Assembly: GCF_000718635.1 (NCBI RefSeq)
Contig: NZ_JOBF01000014.1
Span: forward strand, 62,001-126,000
Source: Streptomyces varsoviensis
GTDB lineage: Bacteria; Actinomycetota; Actinomycetes; Streptomycetales; Streptomycetaceae
Reading direction: 5' to 3'
DNA: 64,000 nt
Of the stretch, positions 7,874 through 14,494 are shown piece by piece. Made by a program: the position numbers and the translations under genes. Every line of letters starts with the position of its first letter. The first letter of the stretch is position 1. A model generated the notes under the pieces. It was not told the DNA's origin. It did no database searches and saw only the letters and a program-made list of their open reading frames with translations.

Positions 7874-8503
7874 TTACGGGACCTCGACGTCAGCCAGACG
7901 GGCCAGCAGGTCCGAGGCGCGCTTGGCCACGGCGTCGCGGTCGCCTTCGGAGAGAGCGCTGCCCATGCCGCAGGCCACGGCCCCGGCCGCGATCCACTCC
8001 GGTGCGTTCTCCAGGGTGACGCCGCCGGTGGGCAGCAGCGCGGCCTGCGGCAGCGCGGCCCGTACGTCCTTGATCCAGCCCGGGCCGTAGCCGGAGGCGG
8101 GGAAGAGCTTGAGCGCGTCCGCGCCCAGCTCCAGGGCGCTGATGATCTCCGTGGGCGTGGCGACGCCCGGGAAGACGGGGATGCCGTACCGGTGACCGGT
8201 GCGGATGACCTCGGCGTCCAGGCCCGGGGAGACCAGGAAGCGGGCCCCGGCGTCGATGGCCATACGGGCGGCCGGCGCGTCCAGCACCGTGCCCGCGCCG
8301 ATCATCACGTCGTCGTCGACCTCGCGGGTCAGAGTGGTGATGGACTCCAGCGCGAACGGTGTCGTCAGCGAGATCTCCAGGCTGGTGACGCCCGCGGAGA
8401 GCAGCGTGTCGGCCGTCGCCGTCGCGTGGTCGTAGCTGTCACTGCGGATGATGGCGAAGACCCGTTGCGCGAGCGCGATCCGGGTGATCTCCCAGCGGTA
8501 CAC
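7874..8503 (-). CDS. 2-keto-3-deoxy-6-phospho-gluconate/galactonate aldolase
   Basis: Class I aldolase of 209 residues splitting a 2-keto-3-deoxy-6-phosphosugar acid into pyruvate and glyceraldehyde 3-phosphate. The Schiff-base lysine is in ALKLFPA, and GAGTV and PTGGV are in their family places. Two stretches (EISLTTPFALESI, and GYGPGWIKDVRAALP after the lysine) look more like the galactonate enzyme DgoA than Eda: Eda's TLRT arginine is missing. GTG 8503 is the start. It lies 89 bases downstream of the sugar kinase gene, completing a ROK regulator-kinase-aldolase series. This points to 2-keto-3-deoxy sugar acid use by phosphorylation then cleavage. Confidence 0.9.
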   Translation of the reverse strand: MYRWEITRIALAQRVFAIIRSDSYDHATATADTLLSAGVTSLEISLTTPFALESITTLTREVDDDVMIGAGTVLDAPAARMAIDAGARFLVSPGLDAEVIRTGHRYGIPVFPGVATPTEIISALELGADALKLFPASGYGPGWIKDVRAALPQAALLPTGGVTLENAPEWIAAGAVACGMGSALSEGDRDAVAKRASDLLARLADVEVP

Positions 8504-8592
8504 GGCAGTTCGCCGCCCTTCTTGATCTGGGTGCCCGCGGCGGCCGGTGATGGTCGCCCGCGGTGGCACGGTCAGCGGTCGATAGTCAGCGG

Positions 8593-9576
8593 TCAGCGGT
8601 GCACGGCGTCCGTGCCGTCGGCGAAGGCGGCGAGCGCCCGGTCCCGGGCGGCCGCGGTGGGCAGCCCCTCCGTGTCGGTGGGGGTCTGCACGCAGAGCGC
8701 GGCCACGCAGGCGGCCTCGGCGAGCGCGCCGGGCTCGGGGAGCCCGCGCAGCACGCCGGAGAGGTAGCCGGCGGCGAAGGCGTCGCCCGCGCCCACCGGG
8801 TCGCTGACGGGCACGTCGAAGGGCGGCTGGTCCCAGCGGCCCCCGGCGGTCAGGGCGGTGGCGGAGTGGTCGGCGCGCTTGATCACGACCGTACGGGCCC
8901 GGCCTGCCAGCAGTTCGGCGGCGGCCTCGTCGGCGGACCGGCCGGTGAGCGTCTCCAACTCGTCGTCGCCGGCGAGCACGAGGTCGGCCTCGGCCAGCAG
9001 CGGCCCGACGATCTGCGCCCACTGGGCGGCGCCGCCCAGTTTGCGCCGCACGTTGGGGTCGAAGGAGACCAGGGAGCCCGCGGCGCGGGCGAGTTCGATG
9101 AGCCGCTGGGTGGCGGCCGCGGCGGATGGCGAGAGCATCGGGGTGATGCCGGATATGTGCACCAGCCGGGCGCCTTCCAGCGCCTCGGGCCGTATGTGCT
9201 CGGGGGCGAGATGGGAGGCGGCCGAGCCGGCGCGGTAGTACTGCACGTCGATGGCGCGCTGCGGATGGCTGTCGCGCAGCAGCATGCCCGTGGGGGCCGT
9301 CTCGTCCAGGTCCACGTGGCCGACGTCGACGCCGTCGGCGCGCAGTTCGCGCAGGACCGCCTCGCCCGCCGGGTCCGCGCCGAGCCGGCCGAGCCACCGC
9401 GTGCGGTGCCCGAGCCGGGCCAGGCCGGTCGCCACGTTGGACTCGGCGCCCGCGACGGAACGCCGGAACCGTATGGCTTGCTCCAGCGGTATGCCCGGCT
9501 CTGCGAGCATGAGCAGCATCGCCTCTCCGCAGGTGACCGCCTCAGGCGCGTTTGTCACCGATGCCACCGATGTCAC
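8593..9576 (-). CDS. kdgK: PfkB-family sugar kinase, probably 2-keto-3-deoxygluconate kinase
   Basis: Ribokinase-fold kinase of 327 residues. The C-terminal PfkB signature DPVGAGDAFAAGYLSG carries the catalytic Asp and the anion hole, and the N-terminal substrate region VAGAESNVATGLARLGHRT is typical of KDG kinases. GTG 9576 has GGGGAGG six bases upstream. It starts 35 bases after the ROK gene stop and precedes a KDPG/KDPGal-type aldolase, which is the basis for calling it a KDG (or KDGal) kinase rather than a ribo- or fructokinase. No sugar-acid dehydratase is present nearby, so the keto-deoxy acid may come from outside, for example from uronate-containing polymers. Confidence 0.85.
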   Translation of the reverse strand: MTSVASVTNAPEAVTCGEAMLLMLAEPGIPLEQAIRFRRSVAGAESNVATGLARLGHRTRWLGRLGADPAGEAVLRELRADGVDVGHVDLDETAPTGMLLRDSHPQRAIDVQYYRAGSAASHLAPEHIRPEALEGARLVHISGITPMLSPSAAAATQRLIELARAAGSLVSFDPNVRRKLGGAAQWAQIVGPLLAEADLVLAGDDELETLTGRSADEAAAELLAGRARTVVIKRADHSATALTAGGRWDQPPFDVPVSDPVGAGDAFAAGYLSGVLRGLPEPGALAEAACVAALCVQTPTDTEGLPTAAARDRALAAFADGTDAVHR

Positions 9577-9611
9577 CGAGTGCCTCCCCGATCGCTGTTT
9601 CTACCGGAACG

Positions 9612-10952
9612 TTATCGGCAGGCTCCGACAATCGGACCCCGGGGGGAGCCGCCGGTCGCGAGAAGGCGCGCGAGGGGGAGCGTAGCGGCTCCTTTGGTGA
9701 CGGCGTCGGGGCCGGCCCGGCCGAGTTCGATGGTGGCGCGGGCGTAGGGGTGGCGCAGGGCATGGGCGGCGGCCGCCGCCCGCACGTCGGGCAGCAGCCG
9801 GGGGCCGAGGAGCAGCCCGGCCCAGCCGCCGAGCACGATGCGCTCGGGGTTGAAGAGGTTGACCAGGTCGGCGATGCCCGCGCCGAGGTATTCGGCGGTC
9901 TCTTCGAGCAGCCGGACGGCGGTGAGGTCGCCGGCGTCCGCGGCGGCGAGCAGTTCGGCCAGCGCGCTCTCCTCGGTGTGCCGGCCGTAGCCGCCGGGCG
10001 GCCCGCCGCCCGCCTCCCGCCAGCGGTCCAGGATCGCGGCGGCCCCGGCGTACGCCTCCAGGCAGCCGCGCGCGCCGCACCGGCAGCGCCGCCCGCCGAC
10101 CTGGAGCGTCGTGTGCCCCCACTCCCCCGCGCCGCTGGTCGCGCCGGTGTACGGGCTGCCGTCCGCCACCACGCAGGCGCCGACGCCCGAACCGAGCAGC
10201 GCGATGACGGCGTTCCGGGCCCCGCGGCCCGCGCCGAACCACAGTTCGGCCTGGCCGAGGGTCTGCGCGCCGTTGGCGATGTGCAGCGGGAGGTCCGTGG
10301 AGCGGCGCAGCAGCGCTTCGAGGGGGACCGCGTCCCAGCCCGTGGCCTGGCCGTGGACGACGGCGCCACCGCGCGGGCGGCCGGGTGTGCCGGGGGCGGC
10401 CCCGGTCTCGTACGCGCCGGGTGCGCCGCCGGTCTCGTACGCGACGATGCCGGGCACGCCGATGCCCGCGCCGAGCACCGCCCCCGCGCCGGCCGGCGCC
10501 TCGCGGAGCACGGTGGAGAGGCCGTCGAGGACGAGTTGGACGACGAGGCCGACGTCGGGGGCGCGTTCGGGTCCCGGGCGGTACCGCTCGCCTTCGGCGG
10601 CGGGGTCGGCCAGAGGGCGGTCCGTGCGGGATATCTCGCGCAAGGTCAGGTCGAAGAGGGCGACCCGGACGCGGGTCTCGCCCACGTCCACGCCGATGAG
10701 GGAGCCGCCGCGGGGCGCGACGCGCAGCAGGGTGCGGGGGCGGCCGCCGTCCGAGCCGACGGAGCCGGCCTCCTCGACGAGGCCGTCCGCGAGGAGTTCG
10801 CCGACGACGTTGGTGATCGAGCCGGAGCTGAGGCCGGTGGCCGGGCCGAGCTCCTGTCTGCTCAGCGGGCCCTCGAAGTACAGCCGGCGCAGCACGGCGG
10901 ACCTGCTGCCGCGGCGCAGGTCGCGAACCGTGCGCTGAATGCGTTCACTCAT
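9612..10952 (-). CDS. ROK-family transcriptional repressor
   Basis: Regulator of 446 residues joining an N-terminal winged helix-turn-helix (about 15-75, PLSRQELGPATGLSSGSITNVV) to a sugar-kinase-like ROK domain. The ROK zinc motif CRCGARGCLE and the glycine-rich ATP-fold segments are present, so it should sense a sugar or sugar phosphate. An Ala-Gly-Thr-Pro-rich insertion (two GAYETG-type copies) lies between the two lobes. ATG 10952 has GGGAGGAAG upstream. It heads the unit with kdgK and the aldolase, and is divergent from the ABC importer. The operator-like motif at 11017-11040 lies in the shared promoter region and recurs before the secreted beta-helix enzyme. Confidence 0.92.
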   Translation of the reverse strand: MSERIQRTVRDLRRGSRSAVLRRLYFEGPLSRQELGPATGLSSGSITNVVGELLADGLVEEAGSVGSDGGRPRTLLRVAPRGGSLIGVDVGETRVRVALFDLTLREISRTDRPLADPAAEGERYRPGPERAPDVGLVVQLVLDGLSTVLREAPAGAGAVLGAGIGVPGIVAYETGGAPGAYETGAAPGTPGRPRGGAVVHGQATGWDAVPLEALLRRSTDLPLHIANGAQTLGQAELWFGAGRGARNAVIALLGSGVGACVVADGSPYTGATSGAGEWGHTTLQVGGRRCRCGARGCLEAYAGAAAILDRWREAGGGPPGGYGRHTEESALAELLAAADAGDLTAVRLLEETAEYLGAGIADLVNLFNPERIVLGGWAGLLLGPRLLPDVRAAAAAHALRHPYARATIELGRAGPDAVTKGAATLPLARLLATGGSPRGPIVGACR

Positions 10953-11016
10953 CGTGACTTCCTCCCTGGCCTGAACATATCGCTGCGCGGAGTCTTGACG
11001 CGACCTTCTCTCACTA

Positions 11017-11040
11017 CTTAACTCACGCTTTGAATTAAGG
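11017..11040. promoter_or_regulatory. Candidate ROK operator, copy 1 (ROK/ABC importer promoter region)
   Basis: A 24-bp element beginning CTTAACTCACGC and ending TTTGAATTAAGG, with CTTAA/TTAAG arms at its ends. It matches 21 of 24 positions of a second copy at 16896-16919 and most of a third at 16944-16967, both in front of the secreted beta-helix enzyme. Copy 1 lies 65 bases upstream of the ROK start and 186 before the importer. Shared control by the ROK protein is the inference. Confidence 0.7.
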
Positions 11041-11069
11041 CACGAAAGGGACACGAAACGGACACGGAG

Positions 11070-11129
11070 CCATTCGACCAACCATTCGATCGGCCATTCG
11101 ACTGACCATTCGACCGACCACTCGGGAGG
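11070..11129. repeat. Five 12-bp direct repeats in the ROK/importer intergenic region
   Basis: Units of the form CCATTCGACCGA start at 11070, 11082, 11094, 11106 and 11118, each with one to several changes. Related CATTCG/TATTCG fragments continue to about 11150. They lie between the operator copy and the binding-protein gene, so they could be extra protein contacts or a leader element. They are not in a reading frame with any gene. Confidence 0.75.
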
Positions 11130-11225
11130 AGTATTCGACCGGCTATTCACCTCACGAAACGCGGCTCTCGAAAAGCGATGCCATCGGCCACCGGACCCAC
11201 CCACCCTTGAGAGGGGCCACCGACC

Positions 11226-12545
11226 ATGCGCAGAACCCGGGCCACCGCCGCCGCCACCCTCGCCGCCGCCCTCGCCGGAGCCGCCACCGGCTGCGGCGGC
11301 GGCTCGGCGGGTGGCGGGCGCAGCAGCAACGACAATCCCGAACAGCTCACCTACTGGGCCAGTAATCAGGGCGCGACCGTCGAGGAAGACAAACGGGTGC
11401 TGATCCCCGAACTCAAGAAGTTCCAGCGGCGCACCAGCATCGCCGTGAAACTCGAAGTGATCCCCTGGAGCGATCTCCTCAACCGCGTGCTCGCCGCCAC
11501 CATTTCCGGGCAGGGCCCCGACGTCCTCAACATCGGCAACACCTGGTCCGCCTCGCTCCAGGCGGGCGGGGCGCTGCTGCCCTTCGACGACGCGGCGTTC
11601 CGGGCCATCGGCGGCAAGGACAGATTCGTGCCGTCGGCGCTCGCCGCGACCGGCGCGGCGGGCAAGGACCCGGCGGCCGTGCCGCTCTACTCCCTCGCCT
11701 ACGGCCTCTACTACAACAAAAAGCTCTTCCGCCGAGCCGGCATCGACGCCCCGCCCGCCACCTGGGACGAATTGGTGGCGGACGGCAGAAAGCTCACCGG
11801 CGGCGGCCGCTGGGGGCTGGCGATCGAGGGCGCCAGCTACGCCGAGAACTCCCACCACGCCTTCGTACTCGGCAAACAGCACGGCGCGGATTTCTTCGAC
11901 CGCTACGGAAAACCCCGCTTCGACTCGCCCGGGGCGGTCGCGGCCGTGAAACAGTTCGTGGATCTCCTCGCCCAGGAGAAAATCGTGGCCCCGGGCAACG
12001 CGGAATACGCCACCCAACGCTCCGTACGCGATTTCGCCGCGGGAAAGGCGGCCATGCTGATGTGGCAGTCGGCGGCCGGCGCCCTGAAGGCGCACAACAT
12101 GACCCCGAAGGATTACGGGGTCGCGCCCGTGCCCGTACGGACCAAGGGCGCCACCGGCGACAAGGGCGTCAACTCGATGGTCGCGGGCATCAATCTCGCG
12201 GTGTTCAAGAACACCGACAACCACGACGGCGCGCTGAAATTCGTGGAGTTCATGACCTCGACGGCGGAGCAGAAGCGGCTGAACAGCAGTTTCGGCGCGC
12301 TGCCCCCGGTCGAGGAGGCGCAGCGCGACAAGGCGTTCGCGACGCCCGACCTCACCGTCCTGCGCGAGACGCTGGCCAAGAGCGCCGCGCCGCTGCCCAT
12401 GGTGCCCGAGGAGAACCAGTTCGAGACGCTCGTGGGCACGGCGATGAAGGAACTCCTCGCCGATGCCGCCGCCGGCCACCCGGTCGGCGCGGCGGACGTC
12501 AAGGAGCGCCTGGCGAAGGCCCAACAGCAGATGCCGCCGCGGTGA
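11226..12545 (+). CDS. ABC sugar importer, substrate-binding lipoprotein (CUT1 type)
   Basis: Extracytoplasmic binding protein of 439 residues of the SBP_bac_1 family used for oligosaccharides. The signal peptide contains an Arg pair and ends in a lipobox around GAATGC near residue 22, so it should be anchored to the outer face of the membrane. Typical features follow: the N-terminal strand LTYWASNQG, WSDLLNRVLAATISGQGPDV and the tryptophan-rich cleft segment MLMWQSAAGALK. It is the first of three overlapping transporter genes; the ATPase is not encoded here and is presumably a shared MsiK-type protein. Opposite orientation to the ROK gene and a shared operator motif suggest ROK control. Confidence 0.93.
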   Translation: MRRTRATAAATLAAALAGAATGCGGGSAGGGRSSNDNPEQLTYWASNQGATVEEDKRVLIPELKKFQRRTSIAVKLEVIPWSDLLNRVLAATISGQGPDVLNIGNTWSASLQAGGALLPFDDAAFRAIGGKDRFVPSALAATGAAGKDPAAVPLYSLAYGLYYNKKLFRRAGIDAPPATWDELVADGRKLTGGGRWGLAIEGASYAENSHHAFVLGKQHGADFFDRYGKPRFDSPGAVAAVKQFVDLLAQEKIVAPGNAEYATQRSVRDFAAGKAAMLMWQSAAGALKAHNMTPKDYGVAPVPVRTKGATGDKGVNSMVAGINLAVFKNTDNHDGALKFVEFMTSTAEQKRLNSSFGALPPVEEAQRDKAFATPDLTVLRETLAKSAAPLPMVPEENQFETLVGTAMKELLADAAAGHPVGAADVKERLAKAQQQMPPR

Positions 12546-13537
12546 ACCGGGTGCTGAGCCGGGCCCGCAGCCACCCCGCGGCCCCCGGCCGCCCCCGCAC
12601 CGGCCCGCCCCGCCCCCCGCGCCTGTCCCGTCTGCGCCGCGCCGGACTGCCCTATCTCCTCCTGCTGCCGGCCCTCGCCCTCGAACTCCTCGTCCACCTC
12701 GTCCCCATGACCGTCGGCGTCGTGATGGCGTTCAAGGGCCTCACCCAGCAGTATCTGCGCGACTGGACCACCGCCCCCTGGGCCGGGCTCGGCAACTTCC
12801 GCGTCGCCGTCGACTTCGACGCCCCCGTCGGCGCGGCCCTGCTGCGCTCCTTCTGGGTCACCTGCTGCTTCACCGTCCTCGCCGTCGGCCTGGCCTGGCT
12901 GCTCGGCACGGCGGCGGCCGTCCTGATGCAGGACCGGTTCCGCGGCCGGGGCCTGCTGCGCACCGCTTTTCTCATCCCGTACGCGCTGCCCGTCTACGCG
13001 GCCGTCATCACCTGGTCGTTCATGTTCCAGCGCGATACGGGCCTGGTGAACCACGTCCTCCACGACCAGCTCGGCATCCTCGGCACGCCGCCGTTCTGGC
13101 TGATCGGCGACAACAGCTTCGCCGCGCTGGTGACCGTGTCCGTCTGGCGGTCCTGGCCGTTCGCGTTCCTCATCCTGACGGCCGGGCTCCAGAACATCCC
13201 GCGCGAGCTGTACGAGGCGGCGGCCATGGACGGCGCGGGCGTCTGGCAGCAGATCCGCCGCATCACCCTGCCCGCGCTCCGCCCCGTCAACCAGGTGCTG
13301 GTCCTCGTGCTGTTCCTGTGGACCTTCAACGACTTCAACACGCCCTACGTGCTCTTCGGCAAGTCCGCCCCCGAACCCGCGGACCTGATCTCCATCCACA
13401 TCTACCAGTCGTCGTTCGTCACCTGGAACTTCGGCTCCGGCGCGGCCATGTCCGTACTGCTCCTGCTGTTCCTCCTCGTGGTGACGGCCGGATATCTGCT
13501 GGCCACCGCGCGCGGGAGAAGGGAAACCGATGGATGA
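12542..13537 (+). CDS. ABC sugar importer permease 1 (MalF type)
   Basis: Integral membrane permease of 331 residues with about six transmembrane helices. The first (LPYLLLLPALALELLVHLVP) follows a basic, proline-rich N-terminus. The EAA loop that contacts the ATPase is visible as ELYEAAAMDGAGVWQQIRRI. GTG 12542 overlaps the stop of the binding-protein gene by four bases (GTGA), so the two are translationally coupled. Its own stop lies eight bases inside the next permease. Together the pair forms the channel of a CUT1 oligosaccharide importer. Confidence 0.93.
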   Translation: MNRVLSRARSHPAAPGRPRTGPPRPPRLSRLRRAGLPYLLLLPALALELLVHLVPMTVGVVMAFKGLTQQYLRDWTTAPWAGLGNFRVAVDFDAPVGAALLRSFWVTCCFTVLAVGLAWLLGTAAAVLMQDRFRGRGLLRTAFLIPYALPVYAAVITWSFMFQRDTGLVNHVLHDQLGILGTPPFWLIGDNSFAALVTVSVWRSWPFAFLILTAGLQNIPRELYEAAAMDGAGVWQQIRRITLPALRPVNQVLVLVLFLWTFNDFNTPYVLFGKSAPEPADLISIHIYQSSFVTWNFGSGAAMSVLLLLFLLVVTAGYLLATARGRRETDG

Positions 13538-14471
13538 CACCGTGCGGTACCAGCCCCCGGACGCCGTACGGGACCGCGCCCCGTACCCGGTCCGGCGGGG
13601 CTCCCGCGACACCGTGCGGCGCCGCTCCCCCAACGCCCCGCCCCGCTCGTTCCTGTGGACCCGGCGCATCGTGCTCACGCTGCTGGCCGTCTTCGCGCTC
13701 ACGCCCGTCTACGTGATGCTGAGCAGTTCGCTCAAGCCCCTCAAGGACGTGCAGGGCGCGTTCGGCTGGGTGCCGAGCGCCCTCACCCCGCGCCCGTACA
13801 TCGACATCTGGCACACCGTCCCGCTCGCGCGCTACTTTCTCAACTCCCTTATCGTGGCGGTATCTTCGACGCTGTGCGCGGTGGTGGTCGCGGTCTTCGC
13901 CGCGTACGCGATAAGCCGCTACCGCTTCACGGGCCGCCGCTTCTTCTCGGTCACGGTGCTCTCCACCCAGATGTTCCCGGGCATCCTCTTCCTGCTGCCG
14001 CTCTTCCTGATCTTCGTCGGCATCGGCAACACCACGGGGATCGCGCTGTACGGGTCGCGCGGCGGGCTCGTCCTGACCTACCTGACCTTCTCGCTGCCCT
14101 TCGCCATCTGGATGCTCATCGGGTACTTCGACTCGATCCCCCACGACCTCGACGAAGCGGCACTCGTCGACGGCTGCGGGCCGCTCGGCGCGCTGCTGCG
14201 GGTGGTCGTGCCGGCGGCGGTGCCCGGCATCGTCGCCGTCTGCGTCTACGCGTTCATGACCGCCTGGGGAGAGGTGCTCTTCGCCTCGGTCATGACGAAC
14301 GACACCACCCGCACCCTCGCCGTCGGCCTGCAGGGCTACGCCACGCAGACCGACGTCTACTGGAACCAGGTGATGGCCGCCTCACTGGTCGTCAGCGTCC
14401 CCGTGGTCGCCGGGTTCCTGCTCCTCCAGCGCTACCTCGTCACGGGCCTCACGGCGGGGGCCGTCAAATGA
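13530..14471 (+). CDS. ABC sugar importer permease 2 (MalG type)
   Basis: Second permease, 313 residues, about six transmembrane helices (for example FLWTRRIVLTLLAVFALTPV and a long helix near FLLLQRYLV). The EAA loop is DLDEAALVDGCGPLGALLRV. The start ATG 13530 overlaps the end of permease 1 by eight bases, which fixes it. The N-terminus (first 40 residues) is Arg- and Pro-rich and probably cytoplasmic. Its stop faces the stop of the secreted beta-helix enzyme 20 bases away. That convergence with a secreted hydrolase, plus shared operator motifs, suggests the importer takes up the hydrolase products. Confidence 0.93.
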   Translation: MDDTVRYQPPDAVRDRAPYPVRRGSRDTVRRRSPNAPPRSFLWTRRIVLTLLAVFALTPVYVMLSSSLKPLKDVQGAFGWVPSALTPRPYIDIWHTVPLARYFLNSLIVAVSSTLCAVVVAVFAAYAISRYRFTGRRFFSVTVLSTQMFPGILFLLPLFLIFVGIGNTTGIALYGSRGGLVLTYLTFSLPFAIWMLIGYFDSIPHDLDEAALVDGCGPLGALLRVVVPAAVPGIVAVCVYAFMTAWGEVLFASVMTNDTTRTLAVGLQGYATQTDVYWNQVMAASLVVSVPVVAGFLLLQRYLVTGLTAGAVK

Positions 14472-14476
14472 GCCCG

Positions 14477-14494
14477 TGAAGGCACCGCCCTTCA
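14477..14494. terminator. Short hairpin between convergent permease and hydrolase genes
   Basis: TGAAGG-CACCGC-CCTTCA folds into a 6-bp stem with a 6-base loop. It overlaps the stop codon of the beta-helix enzyme. No T-run follows, so a bidirectional terminator role is plausible but weakly supported. Confidence 0.35.

Noticed and set aside
9612..12524. Very long open reading frame on the minus strand (about 970 codons) extending the ROK gene upstream
   Set aside because: The upstream part is antisense to the ABC binding protein and is Arg/Gly/Val-rich noise; the true ROK start at 10952 has a strong ribosome site.
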